Shown piece by piece: positions 41,979-53,192 of a stretch of DNA of 64,000 nt. The translations under genes were made by a program, and so were the position numbers. The stretch's first letter is position 1. Each line of letters starts with the position of its first letter. Origin of the DNA: Byssochlamys sp. IMV 00236 (Eukaryota; Ascomycota; Eurotiomycetes; Eurotiales; Thermoascaceae); assembly GCA_001931875.2 (NCBI GenBank), contig MSJH02000786.1, positions 50,652 to 114,651 of the forward strand, given 5' to 3'. Under the pieces are notes generated by a model. It saw nothing but the letters and a program-made list of their open reading frames with translations, had not been told where the DNA came from and made no database searches.

Positions 41979-44151
41979 ATGAGAGCCTCTGCCTTGCTCC
42001 TTGGAGCCCTGGCAGCAGCAGCTGTCGCAATCCCTGCTCCTCACAATTATGTCCTTCATGAAAGACGGGATGTGTTACCTACCTCATGGAGTGAAGGCGA
42101 GCGTATCTATAGGAAGACCTCGCTGCCTATGAGAATTGGCTTGACCCAGTCTAACCTGGATCGAGGTCATGACCTTCTGATGGAAGTGTATGTTTGGACC
42201 CCCATGTTCGTTCTTAGCGGTAATTGACAGTTCTAGGTCCGATCATACTTCACCAAAGTATGGTCAGCATTACACTATAGAAGAGATCCACGACTTATTT
42301 GCTCCCTCAGAAGAGAGCGTCCAGAGTGTCCGTGATTGGCTTGAATCAGCTGGAGTACACGGCGATAGGATCACCTTGTCAGCCAATAAGCAATGGCTGC
42401 AATTTGACGCTGATGCCGAGGAGGTTGAAAGACTGCTGCGTACTGAATACTACGTACACACAGATTCCGTGACTGGGAAGTCTCACGTCGCATGCCACGA
42501 GTTAGTAACCTTCCGCTATTGGCAGTGACCAGTGTTCAAGCCTTACTGATACATGTTTTCAGATATTACATTCCGGAGCACGTGCAAGAGCACGTTGACT
42601 ACGTAACCCCAGGCGTCAAGCACCTTGGTGTTAAGGGTGGAACTTCATCTTCTCTCGCTAAGCGTACCAAGAACTTGCGGAACCCCGGCCTGCCGCCTCT
42701 AACGAAACCTCTGGACATTGCTCTTGATATTCTCAAAGACGCACTTCTGGAAACATGCGACCTTGCCATCACTCCCGAATGCATTCAGGGTAAAGCTCCC
42801 GTGTATTAATTTTCAGTTGAAATGGATGCTGACAGCAAGCAGCCATGTATAACATCACAGTCGGAGACAAGGCAACCCCCGGAAACGAGCTTGGAATTTT
42901 TGAAGATTTAGGGGATGTCTACAGCCAGACAGACTTGAATCTGTTTTTCACGACTCTATACCCGTACGTTGGAAATATTCTGCTCGCTGATTATATCGCT
43001 GACAAGGCATCAGCAAAATCCCGTACGGAACGCACCCGACGTTAAATGCTATCGACGGTGCCCAAGCTCCGGAATCTGTGACGAGTGCAGGCCCTGAGTC
43101 TGATCTGGATTTCCAGATCTCTTATCCTATCATTTGGCCGCAGAATTCGATCCTTTTCCAGACGGATGATCCAGTCTACGAGAGCAATTATACGTTCACT
43201 GGCTTCCTCAATAACTTCCTCGATGCGATTGATGGCTCGTACTGTACCTACAGTGCCTATGGAGAAACCGGAAACTCGGATCTCGATCCTCCCTACCCAG
43301 ACCCCGCGCCTGGCGGATACAAGGGCCAGTTGCAGTGCGGCGTTTACAAGCCGACCAATGTCATCTCTATCTCTTACGGAGGTGCCGAAGCCGATCTACC
43401 TATTTCCTACCAGCGGCGGCAGTGCAATGAGTTCATGAAACTTGGCCTACAAGGAGTCTCGGTCGTCGTGGCTTCTGGTGATTCTGGCGTCGCTGGCCGA
43501 GGTGGAGACCCGACCCCCAGTAACTGTCTAGGTGAAGATGGAACAGTCTTTGCGCCCGACTTCCCAGCTACTTGCCCCTACGTCACTGCAGTTGGTGCGA
43601 CTTATCTTCCCTTGGGCGGTAGTGCCGAAAAGGACGAAGAAGTAGCTGTAACTCGTTTCCCCTCAGGCGGCGGTTTCAGCAACATCTACAAGGCTCCGGA
43701 CTACCAAACAAGTGCCGTTGCCGCCTACTTCAAGGAGAAGAACCCTCCTTACAAATACTACGAGAGTGTTGACAACAGCAGTTTCGCTGCAAATGGCGGC
43801 ATCTACAACCGCATCGGCCGTGCCTACCCCGATGTTGCGGCCATAGGTGACAATGTCGCCATCTATAACGCCGGAGCGCCCACCTTGATCGGTGGTACAT
43901 CGGCTGCGACACCTGTGTTTGGAGCAATTCTTACCCGTATCAATGAGGAACTTATCGCGAAGAACAAGTCAACCGTGGGTTTTGTCAACCCTATTCTCTA
44001 CGCTCATCCAGAAGTGTTCAATGACATTACGGTCGGAAACAACTCTGGCTGTGGTACTCCTGGTTTCTATGCTGCTGAGGGATGGGATCCTGTTACTGGG
44101 TTGGGAACTCCAAACTACCCAGCGCTACTTGACCTCTTCCTAAAGCAGTAA
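41979..44151 (+). CDS. sed3: Secreted sedolisin (S53) tripeptidyl-peptidase, SedC-like
   Basis: Five exons, 41979-42187, 42237-42500, 42563-42789, 42843-42963 and 43014-44151, give 652 residues. The signal peptide is MRASALLLGALAAAAVA. The S53 activation propeptide follows (SPKYGQHYTIEEIHDLFAPS). The catalytic domain shows the ExxxD pair in PESDLDFQ (Glu302, Asp306), the oxyanion Asp in VVASGDSGVAG (Asp430) and the catalytic Ser in GGTSAATPVFG (Ser570). The C-terminal calcium-site region is DITVGNNSGCG...GWDPVTGLGTPNY. Sedolisins are acid-active secreted peptidases; this subgroup removes tripeptides from protein N-termini. The sed3 symbol rests on resemblance to the Aspergillus SedC type. Intron 3 (42790-42842) has donor GTAAAG and contains another possible acceptor (TTCAG at 42812-42816) that would break the frame. 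Confidence 0.93.
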
Positions 44152-45299
44152 TTTGTTTCAATTCGAGTGTTGCGCCTGCTGAATCAGTGCTATGAGTGTC
44201 TAAAATGCACATGAGGCCGCACAATGTTTATATGTTCAGTCTGTACGGGTACATAGTTAATGACAGATCAGTCACGCTTCAAGAGACAAACTGATACGCT
44301 TGATATTCTTGGTTTAGCACACATCTCATTGCCAGTATACTCATTCAGACTATCCTCAACAGAAGGCTCGTAGATTGTTCGAGCGGCATAGCATTTGGTC
44401 GTGGACATCCTCCCAATTGAGTATGCGGGAAACCCCGCTTCGGAGTCTCTGTTTGAAGATAGCCAGAGATCGCCAAAAACAACTCGTAAATGAAGTCTGT
44501 ATAGGGCAACCTTACGTCGATGCAGTACGTTTGAAAGCCAGGAGACCCACTCGTTCATGTCAGTTCTAGCCATATTAAGATGATAGGCCGAAGGGCCTAT
44601 ATGTGCTAGCTCGTCGGCGATTATTACGGCGACACATCTGTAGTTCGTAACTGGAGCGAAAGTAGCAGAGATCTGCCGTGGCATGTCAGTACTAGATGAA
44701 TTATTAATGTCTAGCCTTTCGGGTTTCAGATAACAACCTGTGCTGAACCGTTGTAGCGCGCTCGTTCGTCATACTCCAGAATTTGAGACGGCTACACAGT
44801 GGAAAGTTGGTAGAGGTCCCGATATAAAGGAGCTTCTGTTACCTTCATTGCTAGATTATTTCGGTAGAAAGAGACCTCTCAGAGTATTTCAACTACTTTG
44901 ACTGTTGCGTTGTACTTGCAAGTGGGGAGGTTATCGTATTTGACAGGGGTCTGCGGAACGTCGCTTCAAATTTCGAGATGGAGCTGCCCGATAGCATTGA
45001 CCCTGACCAACCCTGGTAAAGAATGATGGCCTTAATGGCCACACTCGATGAGATCTAACGCATGCGCCATGGGGGCCAGGAGTAACTGACAGCGAGGTTG
45101 TACGCTTACGCACGCCTAATCGCACACCTCAGAAGAGCCATAAGCTATGTCCATACGCAAGGCTAATCGAGGAGTATAGTCACCTGTCGATATTTACAAA
45201 TAGAATTTTAACGTGGCAAATGAGAATGTTAATATTGTGACAATAGTGATTTTCTGGAGACAGATCTCCAGGAACTCCCCGCGATGTACAAGCTGGTAA
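44152..45299. other. Convergent 3' intergenic region, no gene supported
   Basis: 1.15 kb between the stop of the sedolisin gene (plus) and the stop of the D-amino-acid oxidase gene (minus). A 138-codon minus frame at 44268-44684 has no family features and is probably chance. No RNA or element was seen. Confidence 0.45.
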
Positions 45300-46470
45300 T
45301 CAACTAGAAGCCACCACATTCTCAAACTCTGCCTTTTCCACCATCTTCAGCAGAGCATCTGCGATTCCGTACGAAAAGGCATATCCGCCACCACCGAATC
45401 CGTACGCAGAAAGGAGTGTCCGCTCCCCGACACGTTCAGAATCTAGGCGAAAGCCGCCCTGGCGTGAAGGACGAATTCCCACAATATAACTCAGGTCGGA
45501 TTCCGGCGGATTGGCGGGAACAATTTCCGGTGCAAGACGATGGGCTCTTGCAATCTCATCGCGCGCGATTTCCAGGTCGACCTCTGGCGAACTGTTCCCA
45601 GTTAGTAGTGATGATTTGAAGACGGGACACTGCTAACTCACGTAACGTTGGGCTGTTTGATACCCCCCAGGACTACTCCTTCTGAAAGAGGCCGAGGAAT
45701 GACATACGTGTATTCCTTTCCGTTGCGGAAATACATCGTTCTGCAGTTGGAGGTCTTCAAAAAGACGTTCTGGCCACGATCAGGATAACATTTGTCATCT
45801 CTAACATCATTCAAAAGCTTGCTGCCCCAGCCACTGGCATTGATGAAAATCCGGGAATCTGGAAACATTGAGTACAACTCCTCGAGAGAGGAGACCTTTT
45901 GTCGGATAAATTTGCCACCAAGAGATTCAACCTGCTTCCTAAGATAGGGCATATGTTTAGTGGGATCTGTCACCAGACAGTCGTAGGACCATGCACAGTT
46001 GAAGTTGGGTGGGAATTCGCCCGGGGCGAGCTCTTGAAACTATACATGCGTTAGAACGGTCATGGCATATACACAATTAGACAACTTACGTTTGATACGA
46101 CTGTCCTTCCCCAGATAGCTGAATTCTTTGCAGGTGCCTCCTCCAGATATTCTCTAGCATTGACCATGCAGACACCGGATTCCGGTTCTTGTGCCATCTT
46201 CAATAGGTGTCGATGTGTCACCACCTGGAGGTATCGGTGTTCCTCTGACAGGCCGCCCGCGGCATGCCATGCAGCTCCTGCCCATGCTGAAGCGTAGAAG
46301 ATATTCTGATCTCCTGGAAGATATTCTCCTACAAGCACGACTTGGAATCCATTCTGAAGAAGCTGGCGTGCGGCTGCGCAGCCGATGATGCCGGCACCTA
46401 GGATGACGATCGGTCGTCTCGGGTAGGGTAGACTGTTGATGCCGTTTGGAGTAGCTGAGTTGCCCGTCAT
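45300..46470 (-). CDS. D-amino-acid oxidase family FAD enzyme
   Basis: Three exons, 46090-46470, 45642-46039 and 45300-45591, give 356 residues. Both introns are 50 nt. The FAD-binding Rossmann motif is VILGAGIIGCAAARQL. The family features NIFYASAWAGAAWHAA and LVTDPTKHMPYLRKQ follow. The second FAD contact region is IFINASGWGSKLL, then DRGQNVFLKT. The C-terminal signature YIVGIRPSRQGGFRLDSE carries the substrate-carboxylate Arg. The FAD-contact loop is YGFGGGGYAFSYGIA. The enzyme oxidises D-amino acids to keto acid, ammonia and hydrogen peroxide. Most fungal members end in a PTS1 tripeptide such as SKL. This one ends VVASS, so peroxisomal import by PTS1 is not obvious. D-amino-acid versus D-aspartate preference cannot be told. 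Confidence 0.9.
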
Positions 46471-47036
46471 GGTAGTATTTCAGGATGATATATCGAACGA
46501 GCAGAGCTGTAAAGAAGGAGAAAGAGGATATAAAAAATTTCGCTCAGAGCGCTCAAGAAGACAGACAGAACGGGTGGCGGACATTGCTGCGAAGACTCAA
46601 CTCCCAACTCCTTTATATTCATCCTCCCGTCTCCGGCTGAAGACCCATTATACCACGGAGTTGTTACTCTTTTGCTGGAAGTGTAGAGCTCCGTCGGGTC
46701 GACCCGCCCGTCAAGATGTGCAAGTCCAGAGAAATATTCCTATCGGCTTCTCGATAACGCGTAGTACCGTATCAGAAAATCCCGACAACGGAAATTCTCT
46801 GGCGGCACAGCCCGCGCACGAGGCGATGAAGTCTGGACGAATCGGCCATACCCCACGAAATCGAAGCCTTTTGACCCACTGGAAGGCCCGTGGAAGCATC
46901 AGAAACATTAGATTGGTTTCCCGTGGCCTCGAGAAACGAAGATCTGGGTCTTCCCGTCCGCCCACCCGTTCTCATTCTCCTGCCCGTCCCCTTTAAGTCC
47001 CTCTCATCCCCACTGGTATCCCCAATCGAGCACAGG
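46471..47036. promoter_or_regulatory. Divergent promoter, D-amino-acid oxidase / OPT transporter
   Basis: 566 bases shared by the 5' ends of an oxidase gene (minus) and an oligopeptide transporter gene (plus). It is GC-balanced, with no clear dyad. A 186-codon plus frame at 46436-46996 spans it but begins inside the oxidase gene and has no family features. Shared control of the pair is possible. Confidence 0.45.
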
Positions 47037-49643
47037 ATGGAGACGGAGAAGATGGCCTCGCGCCCGCCTGGCACAATCATGGCCGAGGTCGAGACCGATG
47101 GTAAAGTCGCTGAGCCCAAGATCCTTCCCAATGACAACAGGTCTGCCACCCTGAGCAGTTCAAGTGGTGAATGAGGATGCTGATAGCGCACAAGTGCCAG
47201 CAGCGAGCTTGGTTTCATCGATGATGGCGAGGCAAAAGAGATTCTCCCATTCGAGGCCGATGACTCTCCCTTTCCAGAGGTTCGCGCGGTCGTCCCCGCC
47301 GCCGACGATCCAACTCTGCCCGTCAACACGGTGCGGATGTGGTTCATCGGAATCATCTTCACGATCGTAAGTTATCGACGCATACCGAAGCAAACGTCCC
47401 GCGAGATGGCCACAATGTTGATTTTACCAAATCCCAGATCGGCAGCGGTCTGAACCAGTTTTTCAATCTTCGCCAGCCCAGTGTTACGATCAGTGCCCTG
47501 GTGGCCCAGCTGCTCGCCTACCCCGTTGGTTGTGCCTGGGCCAAGTTCATGCCACTGGGAATTTTGAACCCGAACCGAAACTTCAATATCAAGGAGCATG
47601 CCTTGGTCACAATCATGGCCAACGTCTCCTTCGGCTCTGCAGCAGCAACCCAGGTCATCGAAGCGATGGTGAAGTTCTACGGTTTGCCGTCGCAGGGTGG
47701 CTTCGAGATTCTTTTCGTCATTACCACCCAGCTATTCGGATTCGGTTTGGCTGGTGTTTCCTATCGATGGCTGGTGTTTCCCGCTACGATGGTCTGGCCG
47801 CAGGTTCTCTCCAATGCGGCCCTGTTGACTACTCTGCATTCCAGATCCAATGCTGTCGCGGACGGCTGGAAGATCTCTCGTCTGCGTTTCTTCCTCTACG
47901 TCTTCATCGGAGGTTCGATCTGGTATTTCGTCCCCGGCTTTCTCTTCAAGGGACTTAGTACCTTCAGCTTTATCTGCTGGATCGTTCCCAATAATGTTGT
48001 GGTCAATCAACTTTTTGGCCAGACGACTGGTCTGGGGATGTCGCTCCTGACATTTGACTGGGCGCAGGTCGTCTATGCCAACCAGAGTCCGCTGCTGGTT
48101 CCGTTCTGGGCGGGTATGAATGTGATGGGAGGGTTCGCGCTCTTCTTCTGGCTGATCTGTCCGATCTTATACTACACCAATACGTGGTATTCGGCGTACC
48201 TACCACTCATGAATTCCGCGACCTTTGACAACACCGGGAGTACGTACAATACGAGTCGGATAATGAACGCCGACGGCACAGTTAACCAACAAGCTTACCG
48301 GGAGTATTCGCCTATGTTCCTTCCGGCCGCGTATGCTCTGACTTATGGTCTGGCTTTTGCTAATCTTACCGGAATCTTCGTGTACATCGGTCTATATCAC
48401 GGCAAGGGCATTCTGAGCAACTGGAAAGGCACGGAAAAGAAGGATATCCACGCCCGCCTGATCGAGGCTTATAAAAAAGTTCCCTGGTGGTGGTTTGCGG
48501 CCATCACTGTTCTGATGTTCGTTTTGAGCATCGTGACCAACGAAGTGTGGCATACAGGACTACCTGTCTGGGCCGTCTTTGTGTCTTTCGTTCTTCCGGT
48601 CATCTACTTCATCCCCGTCGGGATCATCAAGGGCGTAACCAACATCAGCACCAACCAACTGAATCTTATTACCGAGTTTATCGGTGGCTACGCGTTACTC
48701 GGAAAGCCAGTGGCGAACATGGCTTTCAAGTTCTATGGCTATGTCGCAGTGTCGCAAGGACTCGAGTAAGTATTGGGAGCGTCTGAGGATAAAGCATAAG
48801 TGATTAACGTCGTCTCACAGATTCGTTGCTGACATGAAACTGGCACATTATCTCCATATCGCACCCCGGGCTGTCTTCCTCGCCCAAGGTATCGCCACCC
48901 TTGTAGGTGCGATTGTGCAGACAGGTGTGACAGTCTTTATGATCACTCGCATCAAAGGGATATGTGCCTCAAAGGACAATAACGGTTACTCGTGTCCACA
49001 TGGCGAGGTCACCTATTCGTCCTCATTGATCTGGGGTAAGCTCCAAAGGAATTCCTTTCCCTGCGTATGCTAACGTTGTCCCCAAGGTGCATTGGGCCCC
49101 GGTCGCAACTTCTCGCCAGGTCAATTGTACGGCAAACTACTCTGGTTTTTCTTGGTCGGACCACTTGCGGTTCTGGCAACGTGGCTGCTGTCGCGGAGAT
49201 GGAAGTTTTTCAACTACGTGTCTTGGCCAGTGATTTTCGGCGCCATGGGTCTGGTGCCTCCTGCTACAGGTGTGAACTTCTCGTCCTGGTGGGTGGTGAA
49301 CGTGCTCTTCAATGGTCTTCTCAAGAGGCGCAAACCGGCGTGGTGGACCAAGTACAGTAAGTTTAGTCCCGTTTACTTGGCAGCATGGGCCAAGCTTGTT
49401 TGGGCATTGTAGATTGGCTGACTCCTTTTTCCTTTTGAACCAGACTACGTGTTGTCCGCAGCCCTCGACTCGGGTGTGGCGGTCTCGACGATCATCATCT
49501 TCTTTTGTATCATCCTGCCCGGGGGTACACTCACCTGGTGGGGGAACACCGTCTACTCGCAAACGGCGGACGGTCAGGGTACACCCTGGAAGAGCCTGCC
49601 TGCGAGGGGATATTTTGGGCCCGCGAAGGGAACTTGGGAGTGA
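47037..49643 (+). CDS. Oligopeptide transporter, OPT family
   Basis: The exon chain is about 47037-47140 (N-terminal exon, donor uncertain), 47204-47366, 47438-48765, 48821-49035, 49087-49356 and 49444-49643. It gives about 760 residues. From 47438 on, all joins keep frame. The N-terminal cytosolic part is acidic (ELGFIDDGEAKE, DDSPFPEVRAVVP). Then come VNTVRMWFIGIIFTI, the OPT signature region GSGLNQFFNLRQPSVTIS, LNPNRNFNIKEHALVTIMAN and about a dozen hydrophobic spans. They end with GPGRNFSPGQLYGKLLWFF and CIILPGGTLTWWGNTVYS. OPT proteins import tetra- and pentapeptides or glutathione with protons. An in-frame TGA at 47172 and TAG at 47184 force an intron between the N-terminal exon and ELGFIDD. 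The best frame-preserving donor I find is the weak GTCTGC at 47141. Confidence 0.88.
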
Positions 49644-49957
49644 CACCGCTGAGATGCATTATTACGCAATGGTTGATGGATATCGGCGATTGAGCGAATT
49701 CTGTACGGGTGCGTTTCGGGATAGTGATTTGTTTAATACACAGAGTAATAATACAATATACCCTCTCATTTAGAGACTCGTTCTTCATTATGAACTATTT
49801 ACTGTTTCATCATTATCGTGATTATTGACTATTGATCACCACAGGCGTCTTCACCTGTCATGAAGTCTATTTAGCGTGTAAATTAGCAACAGGAACACAC
49901 GCCTTGCCGCGTAAATCAAGGATCCAGTGCTCTAGAGTACATGCTTGCATGCACTAG

Positions 49958-49958
<1 letters not shown>

Positions 49959-49990
<32 letters not shown>
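49959..49990. repeat. (TA)16 microsatellite
   Basis: Thirty-two bases of alternating T and A without interruption, downstream of the OPT gene. Confidence 0.95.
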
Positions 49991-49996
<6 letters not shown>

Positions 49997-50279
49997 ATCA
50001 CATTGATGCTGCTACGAGTTCTTTGTCTATCTAATTAGCGAAATAATATTCTTGACAGGTCATAGACATGAACCCAGCACCGGTTGCAGAAATACATTCA
50101 TTGTACGACACAAAAGAGAAATGATGAATAATATATCCCTAAGCCTTCGGGTGCATCTTTCTCGTACAGTACAAAATATACACTACAAAGTATCCTACAT
50201 GTTTAGTTATTAATTTCCTTGTTTTTAGTCTGCGAACTAACCGTAAACCTGACAAGAGATAGTTATATATAGCCCAGTT

Positions 50280-50732
50280 TCATATATTCCCGTCATGTTT
50301 CCTCCATATCTCTTGATGAGCTCTTGCGCCTGTTCTACTCTGTACACTAAGTACTAAGAAGACCTGATTGATGAACACCCTTCTCGGTGTTGCATCACTG
50401 GTGGCTTTTTTTGCCCACTCTGTATGGATGTGGCTGATTTTGGTGCGCACGAGCATTGGGGCCATTTCTGAAGCCAACCATGGTTCCACAATGAACCGAC
50501 CATCAAGAATGTTTGGGTGTTTTCTCTTCTGATACCTTGCCATTGCAGGATATTGCGCTGTAGAGACCACGATGGTTGTTCTTATGATGGATAGTCCCTG
50601 TGCAATTGACCTATCTCCGCCACCATGAGTGTTTCTGCTGTATAAGTACTGTGCAACGGCCAGCAGATGATCTGTTGCGCACAGTAACGCCAGTGGAGGC
50701 TTGCCGCATAGCCGTGATCCCCCGTCTTTCAA
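50280..50732 (-). CDS. Doubtful 150-residue open frame
   Basis: An ATG-started frame with KPPLALLCATDHLLAVAQYLY and ILDGRFIVEPWLASEMAPM near its middle. It is longer than most chance frames in this AT-balanced spacer, has no low-complexity bias, and overlaps no other gene. I recognise no family, and there is no visible intron that would extend it. It could be a small orphan gene, a fragment of a lost gene or chance. Confidence 0.25.
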   Translation of the reverse strand: MKDGGSRLCGKPPLALLCATDHLLAVAQYLYSRNTHGGGDRSIAQGLSIIRTTIVVSTAQYPAMARYQKRKHPNILDGRFIVEPWLASEMAPMLVRTKISHIHTEWAKKATSDATPRRVFINQVFLVLSVQSRTGARAHQEIWRKHDGNI

Positions 50733-51189
50733 GTTTCCCCCCTTTTCGCCCCTCTTCTAAGTTCCACAGTCGATCTATCCACCATTTTGTGTCTCATTGG
50801 TGATGGACTGTAGGATCGTCGGCGCCATAACCGCTCTAAGGTCAAGACGGTGTGCAGCCAGCGACGCCTGCTCATGGCTTCAAAGACTGATAACTGAGGC
50901 TCGGCGTTATCGGATCGTCAGACCTTCACTACTGGAGCGATGGCAACAGGGGAAATCCGTCTGCTAAGCTTCACACTCGACGGAGCGGCGCAAAAGCTTT
51001 TCTCGCGCAGTCGTTGGACGAACTGCCACCGGCGCTCGACATTTAGAGAAACTCGGTTGAACCGGGGCCCCTCTGGCTCCTCCCACGAGCGTTGGGCGGC
51101 GGATCTTGGTCAGGTTATCGTCCCATCATCTTCCCCCGATCCGGCTCGAACAAACGACACTGTCACCATCCCGTAGACTCGTGGTGATC

Positions 51190-51255
51190 ATGGTGATGGC
51201 CGTTGCGGTTCGAGCCGACATCCTCCAATATGGCCGCCAGCACGACGGGCAGTGA
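51190..51255 (+). promoter_or_regulatory. 21-residue uORF overlapping the start of the Zn2Cys6 gene
   Basis: The ATG at 51190 opens a frame (MVMAVAVRADILQYGRQHD...) that ends in TGA at 51253-51255, 23 bases past the main ATG at 51230. A ribosome translating it would miss the main start, so it should lower expression if it lies in the leader. Whether it is transcribed depends on the unknown transcription start. Confidence 0.5.
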
Positions 51256-53192
51256 TCGGGATTTCCGCGAGCAGTTGGGCAAGTTCCGTCTCGACCCAGC
51301 TGTCGCCGCCAGCGTTACGTCCGAGCACACGCGGACAGACACCCAGCAGACGCGCAGCAAGCGTGTCTCTACGGCCTGCGAGTTCTGCCGTAAGAGGAAG
51401 AAGAAATGCGACTTCAGATACCCCAATTGCAGCGCGTGCACGCGCGCTGGTGTGCGCTGTACTGTCCTCTCTCAAGGTCAGCAGATCTTCAATGCTTCTG
51501 TGCCTCGAGATCAGCTTGAGAAACTCCAGAAGCGGGTGGAATGGCTGGAACATATCATCCGCAAGAAGACCGGGGCCGATGTCTCTGATACTCCAACGGG
51601 CAGTGCCGTGGACGGCGAAGGAGAGCTGGACTGGTGGTATCATGTCCCAGACCTCATCGCTGGGAATCAAACCGCGACCAGCCCTGGAGGGGCGACGGAT
51701 TCCTCCAGCGCTGGGTCTCCTGGGATTGCTCCGGAGCTGCCTAATATAGGAGAGATCTTTCGTGATAAACTTGAGAACCGACGGCCGTCGACGGCCCGGC
51801 CAGCAGCAGCATCGCCAAAAGTCCTTCGGCTCTCTTCCTTCGAAGAGGCGCAGACAGTCGCGAGCGAGTATTTCGACAGTCTCGGATATCAGTATCCATT
51901 CCTTCACCGCGGGGAGTTCATGACCAACCTGCGGCGGATCTATAACGGGGAGACAGTCCCTGCGGACGCGCAATTCTCCTACCACATAACCATGGCTACG
52001 GCAGTACTGATCGGGTCGTCGGATGGAAGTATGTCGTCGTCGTTCTACAATGCGAGTCGGGAAACCCTACCACTGGCACTGCAGAATGAGGATCTCCCAG
52101 CGCTGAGGGCTCTCCTTAGCGTCGCCCTCTATACGATGTTCTCAACGTCCGGGCCAAGCGTCTGGCATGTACTTGGAACAGCGATGCGCCTGGCGACAAG
52201 TCTGGGCTTACACAAGGCTAAGCAACCGGGGCAGGCAGTAGATCTGGTGGAAGACCAGATGGGGAAGCGTGCCTTCTGGAGTCTCTACAACCTTGATCGT
52301 TTGACGGCTGCAACCCTGGGACGCCCAGTAAGCATTTCAGACGAAGACATTACGACGGACCTTCCGCGCGAGTACGACGACAATTGGATCGAGGCACCGG
52401 GCGCATGCGCCATGAGCATTCCTGTTCAGGTGGTCAGGCTGCGGCGCATCTTCTCCCGGGTCTATCGTGCGTGTAAGTATTTCCCTCACGATATTTCCAT
52501 TCTACATCAGTCCCTAACATCGTCTAGTCTACAGCAATCGACCGCGTCCATCTAGAGAGGTGCTTGCTCAGATGATCAATGACTTCAGGACCGAGTTGGA
52601 TGCCTGGCGTACTAACGCACCACTGCTCCTCTCCGCAATTCACTACTCGACTAGTTATTTTGATTATCTTTACTATACCACCTTATTACTTATGTACCGT
52701 CCCAGTCCTGTCAATCCCGCTCCCGATGACGCATGTATTGTGGGCTGCGGCGACTCCAGTATCCAGATCATCCGATCGTACTGGGACAGTTACTCCCTGG
52801 GGAAGATCAAATGGATCTGGTTGACCCTATGCCAGATCTATTCAGCTGGAATAACCATCCTATGGTGCATTGAACAGAATATTCGCGCCGTCAATGAGGG
52901 ACGCCCCATTCTCTGGGAACCAAAGGATGACATGGTTCGCTATGGAGTCGATGCAGTGGTCGTGCTGCTCGAGGAATTTGGAAAGAGAAGGAACGGCGTT
53001 GACAGACTCGCTACGACGTTCCAGAAACAGAGCTCTGCCGTGCTCAGCAGAATGGTGCATTCGCCTCCAGGCATTGATGACGTGCTCTTAATGAATGGAC
53101 CTGTCCCAGAGATCGATCCTAGCGTCGTTGAGCAATTGTTCTACGCTTATGATTGGTTTCAGGACGAAGTCGCAACATTCTATACCCTATAG
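51230..53192 (+). CDS. Zn2Cys6 transcription factor with fungal-specific regulatory domain
   Basis: Two exons, 51230-52472 and 52528-53192, give 635 residues. The intron has GTAAGT, CTAAC and TAG. The binuclear cluster begins near residue 50: CEFCRKRKKKCDFRYPNCSAC, with the sixth Cys in GVRC. A short linker and a dimerising coil follow (RDQLEKLQKRVEWLEHII). The middle homology region (fungal_trans type) contains YQYPFLHRGEF, WHVLGTAMRLATSLGLHK, KRAFWSLYNLDRLTAATLGRP and SISDEDITTDLPREYDDNW. The C-terminal half is alpha-helical in character with no known enzymatic motif. It is a DNA-binding regulator of CGG-type sites. The target pathway cannot be read from sequence. The nearest neighbours, an OPT transporter upstream and a kinase-like gene downstream, do not settle it. 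MAASTTGSD is the first ATG in frame. Confidence 0.92.

Larger units (their letters stand above)
49644..51229. other. 1.6-kb intergenic region with (TA)16 and an overlapping uORF
   Basis: It holds the transporter 3' UTR, a (TA)16 microsatellite (49959-49990) and the promoter of the Zn2Cys6 gene. A 150-codon minus frame at 50280-50732 is listed separately as doubtful. A short frame at 51190-51255 overlaps the start of the regulator. Confidence 0.5.

Noticed and set aside
44268..44684. 138-codon minus frame after the sedolisin gene
   Set aside because: No motif, no plausible introns, and it lies in a convergent 3' region.
46436..46996. 186-codon plus frame across the oxidase/OPT promoter
   Set aside because: It begins inside the oxidase coding region on the opposite strand. 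The residues are Arg/Ser-rich without a domain.
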